Shown here piece by piece: positions 25,964 to 34,178 of a stretch of 45,310 nucleotides of DNA (position 1 is its first letter; every line of letters starts with the position of its first letter). Origin of the DNA: an uncultured Synergistales bacterium (GTDB taxonomy: Bacteria; Synergistota; Synergistia; Synergistales; Aminobacteriaceae); the NCBI GenBank assembly GCA_905233215.1, contig CAJODC010000005.1, positions 1 to 45,310 of the forward strand, written 5' to 3'. The notes under the pieces were generated by a model. That model did not search any database, was not told the DNA's origin, and saw nothing but the letters and a program-made list of their open reading frames with translations. Both the position numbers and the translations under genes were made by a program.

Positions 25964-26919
25964 AGCCTGTTCTCCTCCTCGTAGCGTGAATATGCCTGTA
26001 CTATTTTTTGTACTATCTCGTGCCTCACAACATCAGCGTGTGTCAAGTCGATGAAGCCGATTCCCTTTATGCCTCCCAAAATCTCACGGACGCTCCGCAA
26101 ACCTGAAGGCGATGAACCGGGCAGGTCAACCTGAGTTATATCGCCGGTAACAACAGCCTTAGAACCGAAGCCCAATCGTGTCAAAAACATTTTCATCTGC
26201 TTCGGCGTAGTGTTCTGTGCCTCATCGAGAATGATGAAACTTTCGTTGAGAGTCCTTCCCCTCATGTAAGCAAGAGGAACAATCTCAATGACTCCCTTGT
26301 CGGCGTAACGCAAAAATTTTTCCGGCGACAATAAATCGTAAAAGGCATCGTACAACGGCCTCACATAAGGTTCAACCTTCTCGCGCAAATCACCGGGAAG
26401 ATAACCGAGACTCTCGCCTGCTTCAACGGCAGGACGAACGAGAACGACTCTGTTGACCTTTCCGGCTTTGAGCATTGAGACGGCCTCACAGACTGCGAGA
26501 TAAGTTTTGCCTGTACCGGCCGGGCCTGTAGCAAAAAGAATGAAGTTGTCCCGAATCGCTTTGATGTAGGCACGCTGGCCGGGAGTCTTTGCTCGAATGG
26601 GTTTTCCCCGTGCTGTTGAGCAGATTATTTCACTGTAGAGGGCGTTGAGATCAAGTTCTCGGCCTTCAGCGAGTGCGTCCATCGCCGCTCTTATGTCATC
26701 GGTGTGAATCTCATGGCCTTTTGACGCTGCCGATGCTAATTCCCGTATCAGTCGAGAAACTATATTGACGGGTTCGGAGTCAGGGCCGCTGATGTGAACG
26801 GCCCCGTCTCGTACTGAAAGTGTTACGGGATAACGTGCCTCAATCGTGCGGAGATTCTCATCGTTTACGCCGAACAATCTCGCCTGAGTGAAGCTGTCTC
26901 CCGTTAAAGGTATGTCCAT
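25960..26919 (-). CDS. phoH: PhoH-family ATPase (YbeZ-like)
   Basis: A 319-residue cytoplasmic P-loop ATPase: N-terminal PhoH-specific domain (about 1-115), Walker A GPAGTGKT near residue 135, Walker B FIILDEAQN and the GDITQVDLP sensor region. YbeZ works with YbeY in ribosome maturation, and ybeY lies two genes downstream. The start at 26919 (MDIPLTGDSF) shares one base with the oadA stop (TAATG) and has GGAGG 13 nt upstream; a longer frame reaching 27033 runs inside oadA and is rejected. Confidence 0.93.
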   Translation of the reverse strand: MDIPLTGDSFTQARLFGVNDENLRTIEARYPVTLSVRDGAVHISGPDSEPVNIVSRLIRELASAASKGHEIHTDDIRAAMDALAEGRELDLNALYSEIICSTARGKPIRAKTPGQRAYIKAIRDNFILFATGPAGTGKTYLAVCEAVSMLKAGKVNRVVLVRPAVEAGESLGYLPGDLREKVEPYVRPLYDAFYDLLSPEKFLRYADKGVIEIVPLAYMRGRTLNESFIILDEAQNTTPKQMKMFLTRLGFGSKAVVTGDITQVDLPGSSPSGLRSVREILGGIKGIGFIDLTHADVVRHEIVQKIVQAYSRYEEENRL

Positions 26920-28316
26920 TATGCCGGGTAAGCCTCCGGTGCTGCCTGTTCCTGAAGCCCTGAGTCGCGCTTGTTGACTCTTGCGTACTTCTTCGGCAGG
27001 AAGTCCTTTGCGACCTGCGGGAACATTATCCATGTGAGAACGTCTTCGGGTTCAGTCGCCCAAGGCTTTGACTCCTCACGAGCCTTCTCCATTTCGGGCG
27101 GAATCTTCTCGCCGGGTCTGCAAGTTATAGGCTCTTCGTTTCCGATCGCCAGCTTCTGAACTTCGGGGTCTACCGGTGCCGGGGGCTGACCGTAGTAACC
27201 CAAGAAGTACTGACGTATTTCCTTCGGGAAACTCTTCCAGCGTCCTCTCAAGACGTTGACGGTTGCCTGAGTTCCGACCATCTGGCTTGACGGCGTAACA
27301 AGCGGAGGATAGCCCATTGCTTTACGGACAACGGGAACTTCGTTGAGAACGTCCTCAAGTTTGTCGAGAGCGTTCATTTCACGGAGCTGATTGACCATGT
27401 TGGAGTACATTCCTCCGGGTATCTGGTAACGAAGAATGTTGATGTCGACTCCTGCAATTTCGGGCAGTAAGTCCTTGTACTTCTCACGGAGCTTCTTGAA
27501 GTGCATCGTTATCGGCATGAGGGAGTCAATCTTTATCCCTGTGTCGTATTCCGAACCTTCGAGAGCTGCGACGATTGACTCTGTCGGGGGCTGGCTTGTT
27601 CCGAGAGCGAACGGTGAAATTGCTGTGTCGACTATCTCCGCTCCTGCCTCAATTCCGGCAAAGTAGGCCATGCTTGCCAGTCCTGTCGTGTAATGGCTGT
27701 GAAGCTCTATGGGAATGTCGACTTTCTCCCTGATTGCCTTGACGAGTTTTGCGCAGTCTATAGGCCCGATGAGTCCGGCCATGTCTTTGATCGCTATCGA
27801 GTCGGCTCCCATGTCCTGCATTTTCTTGGCCATTCCTGCGAATGATTCGAGAGTGTGAACGGGTGAAAGAGTGTAGCTCATGCAGAGCTGAAGGTGCGCT
27901 CCTTCCCTCTTGATTTGTTCGGCTGCGACTTCAACGTTTCTGAGGTCGTTCAGAGCATCAAAGCATCGAATTATGTCGATACCATTGCCGACAGCTTTTT
28001 TGACGAACTCACGGACAACATCATCAGCGTAATGACGATAGCCGACAAGATTCTGACCGCGAAGAAGCATCTGTAACTTTGCGTTCTTGACACGGGCTCG
28101 AATCAGTCTCAGTCTCTCCCAAGGGTCTTCATCAAGGAATCTCATTGCCGAGTCGAACGTAGCACCGCCCCACATTTCGAGTGCCCAGTAACCGGCATTG
28201 TCCATGTATTCGAGTACCGGGAGCATGTCATCAGTGCGCATACGTGTTGCGATTAACGACTGATGAGCATCACGCAGACCCGTTTCGGTTATTCTTACTT
28301 TCTTAGTTCCTGCCAT
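26919..28316 (-). CDS. oadA: Oxaloacetate/pyruvate carboxyltransferase subunit (OadA-like), without biotin domain
   Basis: A 465-residue carboxyltransferase of the HMGL-like TIM-barrel family, which moves CO2 between a biotin carrier and pyruvate or oxaloacetate. It shows ITETGLRDAHQSL, the catalytic lysine in SIAIKDMAG, the metal-binding HSHYTTGLA and the C-terminal PASS/conserved carboxylase region (about 300-460). The usual C-terminal biotin-binding MKM domain is absent, so a separate carrier protein is needed; family members of this length belong to multi-subunit sodium-pumping decarboxylases or split pyruvate carboxylases. AAGGAG precedes ATG 28316. It leads an operon with phoH-pgpH-ybeY-corC-pgi, an unusual association for a metabolic enzyme. 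Confidence 0.9.
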   Translation of the reverse strand: MAGTKKVRITETGLRDAHQSLIATRMRTDDMLPVLEYMDNAGYWALEMWGGATFDSAMRFLDEDPWERLRLIRARVKNAKLQMLLRGQNLVGYRHYADDVVREFVKKAVGNGIDIIRCFDALNDLRNVEVAAEQIKREGAHLQLCMSYTLSPVHTLESFAGMAKKMQDMGADSIAIKDMAGLIGPIDCAKLVKAIREKVDIPIELHSHYTTGLASMAYFAGIEAGAEIVDTAISPFALGTSQPPTESIVAALEGSEYDTGIKIDSLMPITMHFKKLREKYKDLLPEIAGVDINILRYQIPGGMYSNMVNQLREMNALDKLEDVLNEVPVVRKAMGYPPLVTPSSQMVGTQATVNVLRGRWKSFPKEIRQYFLGYYGQPPAPVDPEVQKLAIGNEEPITCRPGEKIPPEMEKAREESKPWATEPEDVLTWIMFPQVAKDFLPKKYARVNKRDSGLQEQAAPEAYPA

Positions 28317-28356
28317 TGTTTTATCTCCTTCTCTTGCAGTGTGGAATTTTGTTTGT

Positions 28357-28387
28357 ATTATACATTATCATCATGGCCGTTTATAAT
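28357..28387. promoter_or_regulatory. Overlapping divergent promoters for oadA and the LRR surface protein
   Basis: On the minus strand a perfect TATAAT (28357-28362) lies about 40 nt before oadA. On the plus strand a perfect TATAAT (28382-28387) with TATACA (28359-28364) 17 nt upstream serves the LRR gene. The -35 region of each unit overlaps the -10 of the other, so the two promoters are likely to exclude each other. Confidence 0.5.
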
Positions 28388-28426
28388 ATGCGCCATCATA
28401 TTAAAATTTGTTAAGGAGGATTTCCT

Positions 28427-30235
28427 TTGAGACGCATCATTCTTTCCCTTGTGCTTGTAATTCTATCAGGCACTCTCGCTTTCACGGCTTCAGCAGATGA
28501 CGTTACACTCTCCGAAAATCTCGCAAACGCTTTACTCTCCGCCGATGTCAAAACTTCTGAAGGCTCAAGCGTAACAGTAACCCTAGTGTCAGACGATACA
28601 GTGTCGCTAAGTGTTGACTCGGACGATGTAGCACTGATTGATTTCAGCGAAGCGAATCTCAGCGGTTTAACGGCAAATGATTTCGCATCGTTCGATGTAA
28701 GTTTCACAGGACTTGAGACTCTGAATATCGCCCTTCCAGTTTCGTATGAAGGCGAGTTCGCTCTGTCGCTGGATAAGTTGAAGCTGCTTGATGTTTCGGG
28801 AAGCACGGCGGATTTCACTTTGAGCGTTTACGACATGCCGAACATTGAGTCTCTGAAGGCTGACAACTGCCCGAATCTAAAGGCCGTCAATCTCGCTCTC
28901 GTTGAGCCGAAATCGAGCAGCGGAGGCGGATTAGGCGGATTATTCGGAGGTGGCGGTAACTCTGAAAGCAAACTGATAACATCGCCTCTCAATAAACTCT
29001 CATCAATAGAACTCACCAACAACCCCACACTTGACAGAGTCGGCTACCTTCTTTCAAGAGACAGCGGAGGCGGTATAGGCGGTATGTTCGGAGGTTCAAG
29101 CACGCCTACATTCATCGGCTACAAAGCGCACTGCTTCATAACGACACTCAGAAGAACAACATATTACCCCGAAGAAACTTCTCACCCTGAAGGCACTGCA
29201 AGCACAAATCCTCTTGAGACGTTTACGGGCGGCGGTGGCAGTAACTTGGGGAGTTACACAGAAAAGACAGTGAATCTTATTCCTGCTTTGACGACTCTAA
29301 TTCTCACTAACAGCGGTACAGATGAGATTGACAGTATCAAATTCATCGACATCTCTGACGCTTCCGCCCTTGCCAGCGCAAAACTTGACGGAATGACACA
29401 GCTTCAGGAGATCACTTTCCCTGTCGGTACAACCTTGAAGACGCTTGATCTTACGGGAGATACAGCACTCACTTCGCTTGACCTCTCAAATACTCTGGGC
29501 TTCTTGTGGCCTGAAGGTTTCAATACTTTGACGGGACTGCAAAAGTTAAGGGCAGCAGATAGAGAAGATTTAGCATTTGTTGACCTGAGCGGTTTGTCGG
29601 GACTGAAAGAACTTGACTTGACCAACGATGATTTTGTGTCGATTGACATTTCAGCCAACAAATTGCTTGAACGTCTTTTTGTTGCGAACAACAAGATTAC
29701 CTCGCTTGATCTTGACGGACACACGAAATTCACGAAAATTGACGTGAGGAACAACGCTTTAACGAAAATAGACTTGTCCCGGAACGCGAACATTCACGTC
29801 AACAAAAATTCACCGGAGGACTCAGCAGTTTCGCTTTCCGTGCAGAGACGCTTAATGACGGACAAGAGGTCTCGCAAGTTTGATTTCTCAAGAGTTGGGC
29901 TGGAAGCTGACGAGTTCGTTAATGTCGTTGCCGAGTCCGTGATGGGCGATGGCGTAGCTGCGGTTTCATTTGACCATAAGACGGGCACGGCGGTTTTTGA
30001 GTCCTCACCGTCATTGATAACGTATAACTACAAGAGCGGTGTGTTCTACGAGGCGACAACTGAGCCTGTCTGTATGAACGTCAAACTGGCATGGAACGTA
30101 TCAGAAGATGTCTCAGAAGATGTTACGCCGAACTCAGAAGGTGCCGTCAGCGGCAGCAGCGGAGGAGGCTGTGAGAGTTTCGGACTTTGTGCAGTAGGAC
30201 TGGCGTTTGTTTTCATTGTGATGAAGAAGCGATAA
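28427..30235 (+). CDS. Secreted leucine-rich-repeat surface protein with Synerg-CTERM tail
   Basis: A 602-residue exported protein. Residues 1-23 form a signal peptide (MRRIILSLVLVILSG, cleavage after ASA). Most of the rest is leucine-rich repeats of the LDLS/LKELDLTN type, clearest at about 290-460. Two glycine-rich inserts (about 165-183 and 206-218) interrupt the repeats. The C-terminus SSGGGCESFGLC, then a hydrophobic stretch and KKR matches the Synerg-CTERM sorting signal (TIGR04564), which predicts cleavage and anchoring at the cell envelope in Synergistota. The start is TTG at 28427 with AAGGAGGA 6 nt upstream. Likely role: surface binding. No processing enzyme is seen nearby. Confidence 0.85.
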   Translation: MRRIILSLVLVILSGTLAFTASADDVTLSENLANALLSADVKTSEGSSVTVTLVSDDTVSLSVDSDDVALIDFSEANLSGLTANDFASFDVSFTGLETLNIALPVSYEGEFALSLDKLKLLDVSGSTADFTLSVYDMPNIESLKADNCPNLKAVNLALVEPKSSSGGGLGGLFGGGGNSESKLITSPLNKLSSIELTNNPTLDRVGYLLSRDSGGGIGGMFGGSSTPTFIGYKAHCFITTLRRTTYYPEETSHPEGTASTNPLETFTGGGGSNLGSYTEKTVNLIPALTTLILTNSGTDEIDSIKFIDISDASALASAKLDGMTQLQEITFPVGTTLKTLDLTGDTALTSLDLSNTLGFLWPEGFNTLTGLQKLRAADREDLAFVDLSGLSGLKELDLTNDDFVSIDISANKLLERLFVANNKITSLDLDGHTKFTKIDVRNNALTKIDLSRNANIHVNKNSPEDSAVSLSVQRRLMTDKRSRKFDFSRVGLEADEFVNVVAESVMGDGVAAVSFDHKTGTAVFESSPSLITYNYKSGVFYEATTEPVCMNVKLAWNVSEDVSEDVTPNSEGAVSGSSGGGCESFGLCAVGLAFVFIVMKKR

Positions 30236-30268
30236 CATTGATTTTTTTGACAGGAGATTCGGCAGGCA

Positions 30269-31378
30269 ATGAACGACACAATCATCGAGAACGGAATAAT
30301 TTTCAGACCCGACAAAAATTTTCACAGCGGTACAATTTCTATCGTCAACGGAAAAATATCGGACACATTCCCCGATAATGCAGACAGGATTAACGCTGAA
30401 GGACTCTACGTTATACCGGGCTTGACGGACATACACTTTCACGGCTGCGTTGGTCATGATTTCTGTGAAGGTACTGACGAAGCGTTCAAGGCGATCGCTG
30501 ACTACGAAGCATCGAATGGAATCACTACAATATGTCCGGCGACAATGACGCTTCCGGAGAATGAACTTGTCCGAATAATGAGGTCAGCAAAAACTTTCAG
30601 CCAAAAAAATTCCTCCCTAATCGGCATCAATCTCGAAGGCCCTTTCATTTCACGTTCAAAAAAGGGAGCGCAAAATCCAGCCTACATCATCAAGCCTGAC
30701 ATTGAAATTCTCAAAAGGCTTCAGAAAGAATCAGGCGGTCTGATAAAAATAGCGACTGTCGCTCCTGAAACAGAAGGAGCAATCCCCTTCATCAAAGAAG
30801 CCAAGAGCCTGGCGAAAATCTCAGTGGCACATACAGCGTGTGATTACGATACAGCGAAATCAGCGTTCGAGGCCGGAGCGAGTCACGTTACTCACCTGTT
30901 CAACGCAATGAACCCGATACATCACAGACAGCCCGGACCGATCGCGGCGGCGTTGGAGTCTTCAGCGATGGTCGAACTGATCTGTGACGGCGTTCACATT
31001 CACCCCTCAATCGTGCGAATGACCCTCAAAATGTTCGGGGCTGAAAGAGTCGTATTCATCTCCGACTCTCTTGAGGCTGCCGGAATGCCTGACGGTGAAT
31101 ATACTCTCGGAGGTCAGAAGGTCATCAAGCGTGGGAAAATCGCAACCCTTGAGGACGGCCTAACACTTGCCGGAAGCGTAACGAACTTGATGGACTGCAT
31201 GAGATGCACGGTCAAAGAGATGAATATTCCTCTTGAGACTGCCGTAACTTGTTCAGCCGTCAATCCCGTTAAGGCTGTCGGACTTGATGACGTTTACGGA
31301 AAGATTGATACAGGCAGAACCGCTGACATTGTGATTATGAATAAGAATTTGGACATCGTGAGAGTGATTAAGGCGTAA
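30269..31378 (+). CDS. nagA: N-acetylglucosamine-6-phosphate deacetylase
   Basis: NagA removes acetate from GlcNAc-6-phosphate in amino-sugar and peptidoglycan recycling. The 369-residue amidohydrolase shows the metal motif DIHFHG, EGPFIS, the histidine ligands in AHTACD and HLFNAMNPIHHRQPG, DGVHIHP and the catalytic aspartate in VFISDSLEAAG. Length is normal. The start has CAGGAG 12 nt upstream, 33 nt after the LRR gene, so the two may share a transcript. No nagB or sugar transporter is in the window. Confidence 0.94.
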   Translation: MNDTIIENGIIFRPDKNFHSGTISIVNGKISDTFPDNADRINAEGLYVIPGLTDIHFHGCVGHDFCEGTDEAFKAIADYEASNGITTICPATMTLPENELVRIMRSAKTFSQKNSSLIGINLEGPFISRSKKGAQNPAYIIKPDIEILKRLQKESGGLIKIATVAPETEGAIPFIKEAKSLAKISVAHTACDYDTAKSAFEAGASHVTHLFNAMNPIHHRQPGPIAAALESSAMVELICDGVHIHPSIVRMTLKMFGAERVVFISDSLEAAGMPDGEYTLGGQKVIKRGKIATLEDGLTLAGSVTNLMDCMRCTVKEMNIPLETAVTCSAVNPVKAVGLDDVYGKIDTGRTADIVIMNKNLDIVRVIKA

Positions 31379-31429
31379 CATGCTACAATTTCCGAAGCAT
31401 TAAGAAATCATGAAGGGAGAAATTTTTTC

Positions 31430-32155
31430 ATGGCACTAGATTTTATGAGTCTTCTAGGCTCAATGGTACAGGGTTCAATGTCATCATCAGCTTCAAGTTC
31501 GAGAATGTCAAACGCCGGTAACAGCGTTCAGGACTTGCTCGCTTCGCTCATGGGAGCAGGTCAGTCGGTCAAAAACACGGTAGGCGGAGACAATCTAGCC
31601 GCTGGCGGAATCGGTGCGCTTCTCGGAGCTTTGATGGGCGGTTCAAGAAGCACTACAGCCAACACACTCGGCGGAGGCATGATGGGCTTGTTGGGAATGA
31701 TGGCGTACAAAGCCCTGAAGAACTCAATGTCAGGTCAGGCAGAGTCCCAGTCATACGCACAGCAGCATTACACACAGCCTTCACCGCAGCAGCAGAACAG
31801 CGACGCGGAAATTATCCTCACGGCCATGATTGACGCTGCGAAAGCTGACGGCCAAGTCGACTCCGATGAACTCGGCCGTATCATGAACACAATGAAATCG
31901 TCAGGAATAGGCCAAGAAGGAATGAATTACGTAATCTCAAAACTTCAGGGCCCTATGGAGACCGCTAAAATCGTCTCAGCCGTCAGAGGCCGTCCCGATC
32001 TCGCCGCTCAGGTCTATTCAGCCTCATTGATGGCGGTAACTGTCGACACTGAAGCCGAACGAAGATACCTCGACAAGCTGGCCAAGTCTATGGGACTGTC
32101 TCAATCTGTCGTGAATAACATTGAGAGTCTCACTAACGGGGATCTTCAGTGCTGA
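31430..32155 (+). CDS. DUF533 protein (YebE-like)
   Basis: A 241-residue protein of the DUF533 family. The N-terminal half is glycine-, serine- and methionine-rich with two hydrophobic stretches (about 58-70 and 81-93) that may enter the membrane. A Q/S-rich linker (about 102-124) precedes a C-terminal helical TerB-like domain with ILTAMIDAAKADGQVDSDE and LMAVTVDTEAERRYLDKLA. Its role is unknown; E. coli YebE is an envelope-stress inner-membrane protein. It has GAAGGGAG before ATG 31430. The last 23 bases overlap the XRE regulator gene on the other strand. Confidence 0.85.
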   Translation: MALDFMSLLGSMVQGSMSSSASSSRMSNAGNSVQDLLASLMGAGQSVKNTVGGDNLAAGGIGALLGALMGGSRSTTANTLGGGMMGLLGMMAYKALKNSMSGQAESQSYAQQHYTQPSPQQQNSDAEIILTAMIDAAKADGQVDSDELGRIMNTMKSSGIGQEGMNYVISKLQGPMETAKIVSAVRGRPDLAAQVYSASLMAVTVDTEAERRYLDKLAKSMGLSQSVVNNIESLTNGDLQC

Positions 32156-32519
32156 TTTTCTTTCGGGTTATGAGATTTTCTATGAGCTTATTCAGAATTT
32201 CGTAGCCCTTCTCTGTGGGGGGAAGCTCAATTCTTGTGCCTCCCTCCTCAAATAAAAGCATTCCGTTTGAACGCTCATTATTTGGATAAGTTACTGACGG
32301 CTGTGTTTGTTCTTGGGAATTTTCACGGCCTGAAACTATTTCATCGGGCGAAACTCCGAGAGTGTTGGCAAGTTCGATTATCCTCACGCCGTTGGGGGCA
32401 GTCTCTCCGGCTTCCCAGCGTCTTAGAGTCGCTATTGAGACATTGAGCCTTTCAGCGAGTTCTATTTGAGTGAGACCTGCTCTCTTCCTCAGAACACGCA
32501 AATTTCCTGATATAGACAT
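32133..32519 (-). CDS. XRE-family transcriptional regulator
   Basis: A 128-residue protein with an N-terminal helix-turn-helix of the Cro/C1 type (about 4-60: LRVLRKRAGLTQIELAERL, then VSIATLRRWEAGETAP) and a C-terminal tail with an acidic linker and a helical end. Target genes are unknown. Two ATG codons are possible; 32519 is chosen because AAAGG lies 9 nt upstream, whereas 32525 is almost on top of it. It is transcribed divergently from birA and its 3' end overlaps the DUF533 gene by 23 nt. Confidence 0.87.
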   Translation of the reverse strand: MSISGNLRVLRKRAGLTQIELAERLNVSIATLRRWEAGETAPNGVRIIELANTLGVSPDEIVSGRENSQEQTQPSVTYPNNERSNGMLLFEEGGTRIELPPTEKGYEILNKLIENLITRKKISTEDPR

Positions 32520-32559
32520 TATCATTCACCTTTCTCATCATAAAAGATTTAATATTCAA

Positions 32560-32589
32560 ATTATACCTGTGAAAATATCTTTACTGCAA
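32560..32589 (-). promoter_or_regulatory. Promoter of the XRE regulator
   Basis: On the minus strand TTGCAG (32584-32589) and a perfect TATAAT (32560-32565) are 18 nt apart, about 40 nt before the start codon. The biotin-type operator begins 10 nt upstream of the -35 box. Confidence 0.5.
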
Positions 32590-32598
32590 CAAAATCCT

Positions 32599-32624
32599 AT
32601 TGTAAACCTGAAAAAGTTTACAAT
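32599..32624. promoter_or_regulatory. Inverted repeat, probable BirA (biotin repressor) operator
   Basis: ATTGTAAAC (32599-32607) and GTTTACAAT (32616-32624) form a perfect 9-bp inverted repeat with an 8-nt spacer. The half site TTGTAAAC matches the known bacterial BirA box, TTGTAAACC with GGTTTACAA. The known boxes have spacers of about 14-16 nt, so this one is compact. It lies directly before birA-bioY, the expected target, and covers the -35 box. Confidence 0.72.
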
Positions 32625-32645
32625 CAATTAAAACTGTGGTATATA
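32617..32645 (+). promoter_or_regulatory. Promoter of birA-bioY overlapping the operator
   Basis: TTTACA (32617-32622, inside the right arm of the operator) and TATATA (32640-32645) are 17 nt apart. Transcription would begin around 32652-32653, at the birA ATG, giving a leaderless mRNA. A repressor on the inverted repeat would block the -35 box. Confidence 0.6.
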
Positions 32646-32652
32646 TATCATC

Positions 32653-33639
32653 ATGAAGACAAAAATTTTACGAGCCCTTGAGTCAAAAGGGGGCGTTTAC
32701 GTATCAGGCGAAGAAATAGCAAATTCACTGGGAGTTTCACGGGCGGCAATATGGAAAGCTGTAAGCATATTGAGAAATGAGGGATATAAAATTTCAGCGT
32801 CAACAAAAAAAGGCTACCGTCTTGAAACTGTGAGCGATTCGCTTTCAGTGAAAGGAATCCGGGCAAATCTGAAGAAGTCAACGAGAGTGTCAGAAATAAT
32901 TTTGCTGAACGAAATCGACTCGACCAACAATCACGCAAAAAAGATGGCTTCGGCAGGCTGTCCTGATTTCACGCTCGTTACAGCAGATCATCAGACAGCA
33001 GGAAGGGGACGAAGGGGACATAGTTTTGAGTCTCCGTCAGGGACAGGGCTTTACATGTCGATGGTACTCAGGCCGAAGACGGATATTGACAAGTTCCAGA
33101 TGATTACGACTGCTGACGCTGTAGCCGTATGTCTTGCCATTGAGGATTTGTACCCGTCAGCAAGAGGCAGACTCGGCATAAAGTGGGTCAACGATGTATT
33201 CATGGACGGTAAGAAAATATGCGGCATTCTCACTGAAGCGTTGACGGGAGTTGAGAGCGGAGAAGTTGAGAGCGTTGTAACGGGAATAGGCGTTAATGTG
33301 GCAAGCAGGAAATTCAGTGCTGAAGTCTCACAGATAGCAGGATCAATTTTCGGCGAGAACGATGAGATACTTTTCAGCAGGAATGAACTTTGCGCAAGGA
33401 TAGCGGATTATGTCGCTGATTTTGCCGATAATCTTTCCGACCCAGTGATAATTCAGGCTTACCGTCAGAGGTCTATTCTGACAGGCCATGACATAAGCTA
33501 CATGAGGAATGACGAGAAGTTTTACGGCCATGTTGATGGCATTGACGATACAGGAGGGCTTGTTGTGCGTAATCATTCAGGGAAAATTGAGACACTTAGA
33601 TCAGGAGAGGTTCACATGGTAAGGGGGGCAGTGAAATGA
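32653..33639 (+). CDS. birA: Biotin-protein ligase and biotin operon repressor BirA
   Basis: BirA attaches biotin to carrier proteins through biotinyl-AMP and, with its N-terminal HTH, represses biotin genes. The 328-residue protein has the winged helix (about 1-62, EEIANSLGVSRAAIWKAVS), the biotinyl-AMP loop in HQTAGRGRRGHSF, KWVNDVFMDGKKICGIL and a C-terminal SH3-like domain. The presence of the HTH makes it the bifunctional type. The ATG has no SD and sits where transcription is expected to start. bioY overlaps the stop by four bases. The carrier served by the OadA-type subunit at 26919-28316 is a plausible substrate. Confidence 0.95.
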   Translation: MKTKILRALESKGGVYVSGEEIANSLGVSRAAIWKAVSILRNEGYKISASTKKGYRLETVSDSLSVKGIRANLKKSTRVSEIILLNEIDSTNNHAKKMASAGCPDFTLVTADHQTAGRGRRGHSFESPSGTGLYMSMVLRPKTDIDKFQMITTADAVAVCLAIEDLYPSARGRLGIKWVNDVFMDGKKICGILTEALTGVESGEVESVVTGIGVNVASRKFSAEVSQIAGSIFGENDEILFSRNELCARIADYVADFADNLSDPVIIQAYRQRSILTGHDISYMRNDEKFYGHVDGIDDTGGLVVRNHSGKIETLRSGEVHMVRGAVK

Positions 33640-34175
33640 CAACGGCAAGAAAAACCGTATTATGTTCGCTTTTCGCCGCTTTAATCACCGTAGGAGCGTA
33701 CATTAGAATCCCTGTACCGCTTCTGCCTTTGACGCTTCAGACGCTGTTTGTTGTTCTGAGCGGTCTTGTTCTTGGCCGTAAATTGGGAGCGTTGAGCGTC
33801 TGTGCTTATGTTTTCGCCGGATTGATAGGTATTCCTGTGTTCACCGGCTCTGCGTTTAGTCCTACGTTCGGTTACATTGTGGGATTCATCGCTGGTTCAT
33901 GGACGGCCGGATATATTGCCGAAAAGATGAGGCCGCGATTCTTGACATGGTTTGTCGGCGCACTGGCTGGAATGGCCGTGATTTACGCTGTCGGAATACC
34001 GTATTATTACGTCATGTCAAAATATTATCTCGGCAATGAACTCGGAGCGAAAACTCTGCTGGTTTACTTCGTCTTAATGCCGATGCCCGGCGACATAGCC
34101 AAGAGTTTAGCCGCCGGTTTAATCGTGAAAAGACTCGCTATGTTTTTCCCAAACAGTTTCACATGGAGAAGATGA
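33636..34175 (+). CDS. bioY: Biotin transporter BioY
   Basis: BioY is the substrate-binding membrane component of the biotin ECF-type uptake system. The 179-residue protein has about six membrane helices, the N-terminal IRIPVPLLPLTLQTLFVVLS motif and FSPTFGYIVGF, both typical. It starts four bases before the birA stop (ATGA), so uptake and ligase/repressor are co-translated. No biotin synthesis genes are nearby, suggesting dependence on imported biotin. It ends 3 nt before the convergent gene at 34179. Confidence 0.95.
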   Translation: MTTARKTVLCSLFAALITVGAYIRIPVPLLPLTLQTLFVVLSGLVLGRKLGALSVCAYVFAGLIGIPVFTGSAFSPTFGYIVGFIAGSWTAGYIAEKMRPRFLTWFVGALAGMAVIYAVGIPYYYVMSKYYLGNELGAKTLLVYFVLMPMPGDIAKSLAAGLIVKRLAMFFPNSFTWRR

Positions 34176-34178
34176 CGC

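Noticed and set aside
28411-29988. Several minus-strand frames opposite the LRR gene
   Set aside because: Serine-rich shadows created by the repeats of the plus-strand gene; no SD or motif.
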